A DNA stretch of 64,000 nt from the NCBI GenBank assembly GCA_963989385.1, contig OZ022503.1, positions 93,908,377 to 93,972,376 of the forward strand, read 5' to 3'. Numbering within the stretch: the stretch's first letter is position 1; each line of letters opens with the position of its first letter. Shown here piece by piece: positions 24,315 through 33,299 of the stretch. The notes beneath the pieces are model-generated. The model worked only from the letters and a program-made list of their open reading frames with translations. It was not told where the DNA came from and did not search any database. The stretch comes from Ctena decussata (Eukaryota; Mollusca; Bivalvia; Lucinida; Lucinidae). A program made the position numbers and the translations under genes.

Positions 24315-24760
24315 TTTTTTTGTTGTTGTTGTTTTTTTTACATTTTTTGCACTTATAACTAGCATTGGTATTTATGTCATAGTGTATATGTATGTATCGG
24401 TATTGCGTCACCAACTGGAGAGGACAAATATAGACTATGCCTATGTCCAATCCGTTGGCACATGTATATACTTGTATGTATATGTATATGCTGATATGTT
24501 GTCATGAAATTATAATTAAATACATTGGAGGGGGGTCGGGTGGTGCAATGGTGCTGTGTATAACTTCCGGGGCGTCCTATTGATTTGGAACATTGTAGGG
24601 CTAGGGCCTACTGCGCTTGCAGTAGGTGCGGGTGGGGTTATTTTAACATTGTTTCTCTCTTACATCATTTCTCTTCTTTCTCCCTCTCTCTCTCTGAGAG
24701 ACGGTCCGATATTGACTGAAATACTGTCTTAAAAGGCCGTTAAACAAAAACAAAAACAAT
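24315..24760 (+). mobile_element. SINE-like insertion in the minisatellite
   Basis: The array word cactgtcatatattg ends at 24314 and returns as cactctgtcatatactg from 24761, consistent with a target duplication of about 15 bp. The insert starts T-rich and ends gatattgactgaaatactg, then caaaaacaaaaac. A tRNA-like head may begin near 24529 (gggtggtgcaatggtgctg). The T-rich left side could instead be a separate minus-strand insertion. Confidence 0.55.
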
Positions 24761-25165
24761 CACTCTGTCATATACTGAGGGCTAGATTTTACTAAAATTT
24801 CCCAGGCTCACTGTCTCGTATTTCGAGCTTTGTTTTACTACATTCCCAAGTTTCACTGTCTCGTATTTAGAGTTTGGGTTCACTACATCTTCCCGAGTCT
24901 CACTGTATCGTATTGAGATCTTGGTTTTACTATGCTTTCTTCAGTGTTACTGTCATATATTGAGGACTAAGATTTACTACGTTTCCCCAGTCTCGTGTTT
25001 AGAGATTGGTTTCACTACGTATTTAAATCTTCAAAACTTGATAATGAGGCTGCGGATAAGGGTCGAATCAAGAATTTTTTGCAAGCATCTTACCTTTTTT
25101 TCTTTTTGGACATCCGAAGGCTACTCATTTCATTACACTTATCATACAAAGTATTTATTCTGCAG

Positions 25166-25327
25166 GACTACCATCCTCATTATGTAGAAACAATCTACCG
25201 TGGTCTTCCTTCCCAACCCATGTTTATGAATCCGATAAAAACTACTTAGAATTGAGATTTCAAGGGCAGCCTGGTACGTTTAGCAACACCAGCTTCGAGA
25301 TTATGGCTGTCAGCTATTATACAAGTT
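25166..25327 (+). CDS. Exon: second part of the CUB domain
   Basis: The acceptor is ttctgcag and the donor gtaagt; the exon is 162 bp and phase 1 at both ends, so it joins in frame to 15677-15913 and to 30040-30269. It encodes residues 81-133 and the two split codons (Gly80, Phe134). The peptide contains the fourth CUB cysteine (Cys86, in SSLCRNN) and the characteristic closing strands NYLELRFQG and FEIMAVSYYTS, comparable to the LELRF...F.A.Y that ends many CUB domains. The correct frame has no ATG, so two other frames look longer if only ATG-initiated frames are read. Symmetric 1-1 exons are typical of shuffled extracellular modules. Confidence 0.8.
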
Positions 25328-25465
25328 GTAAGTAAATACGAAAAGTACTCTGAATATTTATGTTTTCATAAGTATTTGTATAAAATACAAATTATTCTGG
25401 TTCATTACTGTTTTTTTTTTTTTTTTTTTTTTTTTTTAATCTTCAGTTTGATATTACAAATTACG
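25328..25465. repeat. Long T-tract in the intron
   Basis: A run of about 29 T (25411-25438) follows the second CUB exon. It may be the reverse-complement poly(A) tail of an old retroelement, or slippage-expanded. Confidence 0.5.
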
Positions 25466-26739
25466 GAGCTCGGGAGGGGACATAGCAATACATACATATT
25501 TATGTCGTTCACACGATATGCATTTCGTTCCCATGCAATATTCTTCCGTTCCCTGAAAATAATATTGCGTTCCCTCTAAACAATATTTCGTTCTTACGCA
25601 ATACTTTTTCGTTCCTTCAAGTTCATATTTCATTCCTTCAAAATAATTTTCCGCTCCCACGCTTTACTTTTTGGTTCCCTCCAAATAGTGTTACGTTTCC
25701 TCAAAATAATATTCCGTTCCCACGCTTTACTTTTCCGTTTCCTCAAAATAGCATTTTCTTCCCTCAAAATACGTTTTCCTTCCCACGCATTACCTATTCG
25801 TTCCTTCAATAGAGTATTTCTTCCTTCAAAATAGTATTCCATTCCCACGCTTTACTTTTTCTTCCCCACGCAATACTATTTCATTTTCTTAGCATAATAT
25901 TTCGTTCCCTCAAATTAACATTTCGTTCCAATACTTAAGCATTTCGTTTTCTCGAAAAATATTTGGTGATGGTAAAAGCAAACTCATAGTGTATTTAAGC
26001 GGCCAGGCTTTCATTCGAAATGGTACAAGTCTTCTTAAAGCGGCTGTGTTCATTCTAATGGCGAACCATATTCCATATATCATTTTTTTATTATTTTATT
26101 TTCATTATTAGTATTATTATTATTACTTAAAAACTTATTATTATTATTATTATGTTTTCTAGCTGGAGGCAAGTCTAGTATTTTCAGTCATCCCAATCTC
26201 TGTGCCACCTCTAATTCGGAGCCAACTCCCAACGAAAATAATTTGCCCCCATAGAAGAAAATGCGTTTCCTCCATAACATGCCCTCCGAGAAATGCCTTG
26301 CTGCTCCAAGAAGCAAACATGAAGTCATAACAGTTGCCGTGGCAGAAAAATATGGCGTTCGTTCCGACCCATACGCCACGGCTTTATCATAGCTTAAAGG
26401 TTATCATGCCAGCTGTCAGGATTGAATTACTGGTGTATTTTCGAAAACAGAGTTTATATGGCTTACTCAGTCTCTAGATCACAATGAGAATGAGCACACC
26501 CGTTCAAGGAAAGCAATTCAGGCACGCCAGTCTCTGTAAACTCCAAAGTTGCGCATATTCTCAAAGGTAAGAATTTGCTCCCCTTTGAGCAAAATGTTCC
26601 CCTCAAAGCCAGCCCCTTCGAAATGGTCACACTGCCAACGCAACAGTCAGGAAGTCCGACAAAAGCAGACGTCCGTCCACTGGAAGCAACACTGCTATCT
26701 TCATCTCAACGTCCACTCCAACCCTGAGCCAACTTCCAA

Positions 26740-26976
26740 TTGAGCCGCGACACGACAAAACCAACAAAAAAGTTGTGCGCCCAGCGTAGATTCTGATCAG
26801 CCTGGGCATCCACCAAGTCTGATCAGACTCCCCCCTAAGCGCGTAAAGGGTAGTATAAGTCTAAGGTACCTCCATGCGGACAGCGAAGACTCTGTGTTGG
26901 ACGCACATGCCACTTTGCTGTGTTTTTTTTTTGTGTGTTTTTTTGTGTGTGTGTGTGTTTCCGTGTCGCGGTTCAA
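26740..26976. mobile_element. Damaged copy of the palindromic MITE
   Basis: It starts tgagccgcgacacgac and ends ccgtgtcgcggttcaa. The second half has lost the internal ctgatcagagtctgcg part and gained T and GT runs at 26926-26960. It sits in the loop of the foldback-like element. Confidence 0.75.
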
Positions 26977-27229
26977 GTACGGATGAGACCAAAATTGTGG
27001 AACTACTGATCACGAACCCAGAGTCCCTCGTAAACAACAAGTACTCCGCAAACTGATAGCCAACATAACATGTTCGCCACCGCCGCGTGAGCACGAGATG
27101 TCTGGACAATTGTGACCCAACGTTCAGAAACGACACTAACGTTTCGCCTACGTTGGGAAGACGCTGTACGAGCGTCGAATTTTCACTTGGATGCAGGATT
27201 TATGTAGCAAGCCACTTAACATTGCTACA

Positions 27230-28045
27230 AACTAAATATATAAGCTATGAGCCTCATGGTTTCAGAGAAGAAATATATTTTTGGTTTTCCTATTGTAAAT
27301 CTATGGGAGCTAATGCCCCCGGGACATGGCCAATTTGAACCTCAGAGGCATGGTTGCAAGGATATTAGTTGGGTATTACTAGTCATTGCTACATACAACA
27401 TATATTAGCTCTGGGTAATACTAGGCAATGGAACACACCATTTCAAGCATCTTACCCTTGCGGTTCCGAAGAAGAAGATGTTTGAATATTTTTCTATGTA
27501 TTTCTATGGTTCAAACCTAGGACTCCCTGCTGCGGGGCCATTTAGGACCCTGCACTGTAAAAGAAATCCTAGATTTTACGGTAGAATAACTGGAAACCAG
27601 CTGCCTGTTCATTTCCCGTATTTTTATGGGCGTTTGCTTGTAGATCATTGATGGAAATTACGATATGGTAGTGTTATGTTAACTGGCCGTACTCGAAAAT
27701 ACATTCATAGTGTTGAAGGGTTAAACTAACACCTGTTCTATTCTACCCTACTTTGCTTGATGATTCCTGCAATTTTTACCGTCGCCAGTAAAAATTACGG
27801 GAAATGGACTGGCAGCTGGTTAGTTATCCAATCGTAAAATCTACAAAATTTGTCTACAGTGTGGGGCAACCATTGGAACAAACTTGGTAAAGGACTTCTG
27901 GGCTATGCCTTATACCAAAATGTCTAGCATCTGAGCCTTGCGGTTCTGATAAAGAAGTTTTTGAACATTTTTCTATGCAGTTCTTTGGTTCAAACCTAGA
28001 ACTACCTGCCGTGGGGGCATTTTGGACCCTGGGGCTACCATAGAA
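27230..28045 (+). repeat. Short tandem core array, relative of 33300-35274
   Basis: Units carry agcctcatggtttcagagaa or the variant cttgcggttctgataaagaa, then ctatgg..., then ggaccctgggg. Units start near 27249, 27457 and 27937, the last two separated by a 309-bp MITE. At 28046 the array meets acaagagggccatga, the opening word of the element at 6771, and then a LINE fragment. Confidence 0.6.
27553..27861. mobile_element. MITE with CACTGT ends inside a tandem unit
   Basis: Inverted ends: CACTGTAAAAG, agattttacg, ggataactaaccagctgcc-type words and atttcccgtaatttt match the complement of the right end (ttacgggaaatgga, ctggcagctggtta, ctacagtg). It is flanked by tg on both sides, and deleting the element with one tg gives ggaccctggggc, the word seen in the neighbouring unit at 28025-28036. 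Confidence 0.75.
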
Positions 28046-28063
28046 ACAAGAGGGCCATGAGAT

Positions 28064-28360
28064 GATGGCTCAAAACAGGGGGTTCTCTCAAGGATTGCAC
28101 AAGCCACTTCAGGTCTTACCAAGCTGAAATCAATTTGGAGAGATAACAACATGTATCTTGGATCAAAGGTGAAACTTATGCGCTCTCTTGTCATTTCCAT
28201 ATTTCTGTATGCCTGTGAATGGTGCACCTTGATAGCAGAATTAGAGCAAAGAACAAATGCCTTTGAGATGAGATGCTGCCGAAGGTTACTATACATCCAG
28301 TGTTAAGGAGGACCATGATACGCTGATCAATGTAAAGCTAAAAGTGGATGTATTATTATT
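28064..28360 (+). pseudogene. LINE reverse-transcriptase C-terminal fragment
   Basis: The frame from about 28064 contains LSRIAQATSGLTKLKSIWRD, then KLMRSLVISIFLYACEWCTL, then LEQRTNAFEMRCCRRL. This is the region after the polymerase domain in the LINE ORF often annotated in animals as endonuclease-reverse transcriptase. A shift after about 28295 moves the continuation (KEDHDTLINVK) to another frame, so the copy is dead. Nothing of the endonuclease or catalytic palm is present here. The endonuclease fragment at 37090-37390 could belong to a related family. Confidence 0.7.
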
Positions 28361-28870
28361 CCGAGGCCTCAAAATAGTAAATCGTGCGAACGGAATATTA
28401 TTGCGAGTGAACGAAATAGATATTTGTAGACTAGAAGAACGAAATATTATTGCGAGCTAACAAAATAGTATTTTATGGGACATGGATTTGTTTTGCGAGA
28501 GAAAGAAATATTAATACGTGCAAACAAAATAGTAATGCGTGAAAATGCATGTTATTTTGGAGGATTTGAGGAAACGAAATAATACTTTGAGGGAATGAAA
28601 AGTAATGCATGGAGCGAAAAACTATTTTGAGGGAACGAAATATTAAATTGAGGGAATGAGAAAGTAAGGAGTGGGAACGAAATATTATTTTGAGGCAATG
28701 AAATGTTATTTTGATGGGAACGAAAAGGTAAAATGTTGGAATGGAATATTTTTTGAGAGAACGAATGATTAAATTGAAGGAACGCAAAAGTAATGCGTGG
28801 GAACGCAATATTATTTTGAGCGAACAAAATACAATTTTGAGAGAACGAAAAAGAAAAATGTGGGAATGGA

Positions 28871-29142
28871 TTTTTGATTTTGATTGATGCTTAACGTCCA
28901 CGGTAAACAACTAAGGTCATGTCGGGACGGTCAGTTAACCTAACCACACTATTCCTGGGCAGGCTTAGACCTCCTAAGCGGTTAACCAGTACTAAGTGCA
29001 CATACTTTCGCCAGTAACTGACAACTGCCCTTCTTGAATCAGCGGAAGGAGAAACGAAAGTATGTGGCCAGACCGGGATTCGAACCCAGGACCTCTGACG
29101 TACGAGTCAGGTGCCCTACCGATTGCGCTACCCGGCCCGGCC
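28871..29142 (-). mobile_element. tRNA-derived SINE with perfect 12-bp target duplications
   Basis: tgtgggaatgga flanks it exactly (28859-28870 and 29143-29154). On the minus strand the head has an A-box-like tagcgcaatcggtagg and the B box gggttcgaatcc, then gtatactttcgttt-like and ctggcgaaagtatgtgcact words, and a tail of ttaagcatcaatcaaaatc type. Copies of the same family are at 35985 and 43611. It inserted into the minisatellite right arm of the foldback-like element, so it is younger than that structure. Confidence 0.9.
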
Positions 29143-29318
29143 TGTGGGAATGGAATATTAAACTGAGGGAACGAAAGAGTAATGCATGCGAACGAAATAT
29201 TATTTTGAGGGAACGCAATACTATTTTGAAGAAATGGAAATGTAATGCGCGAGAATGAAATGCATTTCGTGGGAACGAAATCAGTATATGTATTGCTATG
29301 TCCCCTCCCGGGCCCTGG

Positions 29319-30039
29319 AACAAATAAAATGAAAAATGATGTTTCAATTTTTACGAGATATAAACATTATGAGAAATATTTTTTGAAATTTGTTTTGCAT
29401 CGTCTGGGCAAGATAAGATAAGATTTATTTAAAGCAGAACTCCAAATAAGAAGGGGTAACGACGATAATTATGGGATAATTTTCCTTAATTTTCCATAAA
29501 AACATACATTGTATTCTCTCTTTAGAAAGGTCTTAATGAGACGGTTCTAATTAAGGGTCACAACGTATGTTTTCATTCAGAAATAAAAAAAAATATCTCT
29601 GAACTATTCATTTTAGCCTTTTTTCTGGAGCTCTGTTTAAACTCGCCAACTTTACAACAAACCAACATAAGCTCTGAGAGAGCTTTTCAACCGACTGCCA
29701 ATATTTCATTTGTTATCAAATGGCATTGAACAAAACCAAAGGGAAAAAACTTCGGCATTTTCCTAAAAACGAAATTTTACATTAAAAATATAATAAAATT
29801 GGTCATCACGGTCTCTCTCTCTTTCCCTCCCTCTCTCTCTCTTTCTCTTTCTCTCTCTCTCTCTCTCTAATATAAAGATTCATTAAAAATATATATCTTT
29901 ATGCGACTTCGCAAACGATTCACACTAATCTCATTCATTTCTGGTCGAAAAGCAATTTCTTTATTTGAAATCAGTAGAAACGTACCTAGTTATGTTAAGC
30001 CGATCGGAATCAACCAAATTTGGCTAATATATTGTTTAG
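29319..30039. other. Intron end with CT microsatellite
   Basis: A CT-rich run lies at 29812-29870. The acceptor ttgtttag of the LDLa exon closes the stretch. The frame that runs through it from 29901 is read-through of intron sequence in front of the exon, not an exon start. Confidence 0.5.
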
Positions 30040-30269
30040 TCCCGAGCTGTCAAGAGGATGAGTACAGATGTAATAATCAGAGATGTATTCCGAAGTCAGT
30101 CCATAACTGTGACGGGATAGACTGGTGTGGTGATGGGTCAGGCTGCGATAGTAAAGCATATCCAGACATCGCTCTCATTGTCGGGCTCTGTTGTGGGCTT
30201 GTGGCTGCCATTATTTTAGTGTTACTGGGAGTGTGCATAGCCTGTTATGTTAAGAACAAAAATACCAGT
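30040..30269 (+). CDS. Exon: LDL-receptor class A module and transmembrane helix
   Basis: The acceptor is tgtttag and the donor gtaagt; it enters in phase 1 and leaves in phase 0 (230 bp). Residues 137-169 form an LDLa module with six cysteines (Cys137, 144, 149, 157, 163, 169). The calcium-binding end is altered: CDGIDWCGDGSGC has Trp where the usual acidic residue precedes the fifth cysteine, and lacks the final SDE, so calcium affinity may be reduced. Residues 177-204 are a Gly- and Leu-rich hydrophobic helix with four cysteines, followed by KNKN as a stop-transfer signal, giving type I topology. The order CUB-LDLa-TM resembles LDLRAD2 and, apart from having one visible CUB, the NETO proteins. 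Confidence 0.85.
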
Positions 30270-30280
30270 GTAAGTAAATC

Positions 30281-30535
30281 AGTTTATTAGCCCAGTTTTG
30301 CCCAATGGGCTATTGAATCCTTATCAAATAAATAAGGTCATTTGTCAATCAAGGGATGCCTGTTTTCTTCTTCTTTTTTTTCATCAGTTTATTTCATTTG
30401 TAGGGAAATACCCAGTTGTCTTATGCAAAAAATATAAACCCTGATCAGACGCCGCATTTATGGCGTCTGATCTCGTTCTTCAGGTTTCGCCCGTGTCATA
30501 ATTATGGGTCGCTACGCATTAAAGCACCGTTAACA
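30281..30535 (+). repeat. Dispersed repeat with a GATCAGACGCCG hairpin
   Basis: It shares words in order with 56238-56470: gcccagtt...ggctatt, taaggtcatttg, aatacccagttgtcttatgc and the hairpin gatcagacgccg / cggcgtctgatc (here gccgcatttatggcg). It begins just after the LDLa exon's donor site. Class unknown; MITE-like. Confidence 0.6.
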
Positions 30536-30933
30536 CGAGCAAAGTCTATTTGCCACAGGAAATTTAGCAAATAAAGTTTTCCAAACATTATGCGTTCACA
30601 CGTAGCAAATTAACTGTCACAGAAAAATGTAACACAGAATCTTTTTCATATAAACTTTGGCAATGAAATATTTGCAGTAGTGTTTACACAAACAAAGATT
30701 TCCTGAAAAAAAATCAACTTTACCCGTGTGAACGGCCAACCATAAACCGTAAATGAACAAAGTATTACTAAATGAATAGAACAGAAAGTTAATATTAATT
30801 GATTGAACCATTCATTTAACAGAAGAATTACCCTTCAGTATATTTTCAAAATCAAGCAAGCTAACTGAGAATAGGTGGATACCAACGGTCAACTAGCAGC
30901 CGGACATCAGTCTTCCAGCTAGCACATGTCAAA

Positions 30934-31176
30934 CAGGGGCGTAGCTAGAAGAAATTGAACGATACGCAAAATCATATTTCCTACTTTTTGAGGAGACGTT
31001 AAGTGGTTTAGCCCCGAAAATAGTTCATAGTTTCATGTCTGTAGGCAGTTAATATTGAAATCTTGTCCAATTTACAAACATTCAGCATGCAAGTACGCAG
31101 GTGTGTGTTGAAATTTTGTCAATTGACAAAATTTCAATACGCACCTGCGTATTCGCGTATAGGCAGCTACGTCCTT
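30934..31176. mobile_element. hAT-like MITE with internal 58-bp palindrome
   Basis: Ends caggggcgtagctag and gcagctacgtccttg are imperfect inverted complements of the CAGGGGCGTAGC type that I associate with hAT elements. The flanks gtcaaac and gtcaaaac resemble an 8-bp duplication with one slipped base. At 31094-31151 a palindrome with no loop begins tacgcaggtg and ends cacctgcgta; 27 of 29 bases pair. Confidence 0.65.
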
Positions 31177-33299
31177 GTCAAAACCAAACTACAGGTTGTC
31201 AAGCACAGACAAATAATGTAACTTGAGCTAAAGTTTCTTTAATATAAAGGGTCTAAAAATGTTAAAACCCAATAATCAAAAACTGATATAATCAAAATCC
31301 ATCACCCATCTATGACACCAAACCCGAAAAAGAGCATTAAGTACCAACCAACATGGACAATACAGGCGAGCGAAACGAACACCCATGTATTAGGCTACAG
31401 TTATTTCGCTCTAGTCTAGACTATCCCATAACCTTGCGAGGTTATTGGAGACTAGGCTCGAGCTGAATAATTGTGGCCTTATACAGGTACGTTGCATTTA
31501 TTTTATACCTTTGCAATACTTTCATAAGTCGTAGCATATCCCCGAAGAGCATTCTAGCCTCGGGTGAAAGTACCTGTTGTCAGAAAGTCGTACACTTACG
31601 ATGGAAATAAATAAAGGAACACTGCTAATGATTCCAGAAAAGTTCGCTATATAGAATATTGCGGAGAAGTGATTTTGCAACCAATCAAAGTTATCTAAAC
31701 TATATTAACAAGTGCTGAAACGCTTCCACGTGATTTAAGTCTTTTTGCGATGTACAGGACTATGGTAATGAAACACCGATATCGACATTTCAAGTGCAAA
31801 TATTCAAAATAAATCCCCGGATAACTTTCGTTTCTGCAGAAAAATATTTACCCTTAAAAGAGCTAAACGGATCCTTCTCTTGGCCGAGTTAGTATAGGCC
31901 CTTCTATTAGCCTTGCTTTACACATTTAAGGAATAGAATACCTGTTTTATCCGATTTGAGAGCTATTGAAAGACTACTTTTTTACGACATTTTGACACTG
32001 ACAACTGAAAAACGGGAGAGAAGAGAAGGCTGAACACAGTATACCTATGAAGGTGATTCATGCGTGTTATTACATCCCAGATTGTTGTATTACAGGCCTT
32101 GAAACTGAGCTGATTTTTTTCTGTCTTGAATTTATCAATTTTTCTTTTTGTTAATATTTTAGCAAAGCACAGAAATGAGGTTTTAGAAATGTAGCAGCCT
32201 AGCATAGAAATATATGAAGCGTCTACTTTCTCCTATCGATTATCCAAGCAGTGTACTTACTGGCAAGCATTGCTCACATCTTTTCAGAGTCACAAAAATG
32301 GTGAATGAAAAATCCTGTTTAGTGTTGTTAAATGGTTAAGACAGGAGATGAAAAAAAAAAAAAATATATCGAAATTTACATTTTAAAACGCAAAAGTGAA
32401 TTACCCATCCCTCTTTTCTGACATGTTTTCAACTGTCAGTGCCTAATCGCACGCGAAATAGCATTAAAAGTATTTTTGCAAAATAGACCGCAGATAGGAT
32501 AGTAGAGACATTCTATTTATTATATGTGTAAAGCAAGCTTAAAGCTTGTAAAGCAAGCTGCCGACTCGGCTTATCACTTGTAATTTATTGTTTGTTGGGA
32601 TGTCTTTGTCAATCTTTTACTTTGATGTTGTGGATAGGATTTGGGATCTGATTCGGTCAGACCCTGAAGTGTAGTTACTCTTTAAATTTAACTGTTTCTA
32701 TAGTCCAGGCAAACTGGCGATTTTTCCCTAAACCCAAAACAAATTGCAACAAAAGCTTTTTTTGCATTTTTGTTGAGAACTAACATTTACATATGACATA
32801 TCAAAAGTAGGATAAAATCGGATAATGCAAAATATATTTTTTTCTGCATTTTTACAAGCGCCTATTTGCGTCTTAAATATACCAATTATTTGTAATGTTT
32901 TATATGACATAACATATTTGCTGTGAGTTTTATTTCTAAAAACCTATTCTGACTCTGCCAGAATTTGTTCTTGAAGCTTAAGGTTGATTTTGGCACATTT
33001 TCTTGTTTAATGTAGAGCCATCTAGGTCTAAAAATGGTATAAATTACCCCACCCACTTTATTCTGCCTTAAAATCTGAAGTGATTTTTTGAAGGTCAGTA
33101 ACTGAAATGCAACACAAAATATATCATACTGATGACTTTGCTTATCATAAACATGTTTCAATTTAGAATACTGATCTCTGAAGGCATGAGAAGCCCGAAA
33201 CAAAGGCACAAAGAGCAGAATACTACATGCATAATAACACAGACAGTGCAACATAATTATGAATAGTCTTTGTAAATCTCCTCGGTAGGATTTATGAAC
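31177..33299. other. Intron sequence, no gene
   Basis: The 80- and 142-codon minus-strand frames (31963-32205, 32886-33314) show no domain and no splice context that I trust. A worn relative of the retroelement 3' end may lie at 32570-32690 (ggatttgggatctgattcgg). An A-run lies at 32350-32365. Confidence 0.4.

Larger units (their letters stand above)
23656..25020 (+). repeat. 57-58 bp minisatellite, twice interrupted
   Basis: Units follow the pattern ctcactgtctcgtattgagg, a variable middle, then ttttactacgttttcttcag. About a dozen units are visible. The array is split by the palindrome at 23746-23948 and the insertion at 24315-24760. It ends about 145 bp before the second CUB exon, so length variation here could affect that exon's splicing environment. 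Confidence 0.75.
25466..29318. mobile_element. Foldback-like element with minisatellite arms
   Basis: The left arm (25466-25975) and right arm (28362-29318) are built of the same 25-30 bp words in opposite directions: tttcgttcccacgc and ttccctcaaaataatatt on the left, gggaacgaaatattattttg on the right. The outer borders mirror each other: cgggaggggacatagcaata at 25472 and tattgctatgtcccctcccg ending near 29312. Drosophila FB elements share this plan of tandem repeats in long inverted ends. The loop (25976-28361) carries a MITE, a tandem core with another MITE and a LINE fragment, and no transposase. The right arm is further lengthened by a SINE at 28871-29142. Direct duplication outside the borders is only suggestive (acaaat on both sides). 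Confidence 0.6.

Noticed and set aside
28473..28910. A 145-codon Phe/Ser/Leu-rich minus-strand frame.
   Set aside because: It reads through the TTCGTTCCC minisatellite and has repeat-driven composition.
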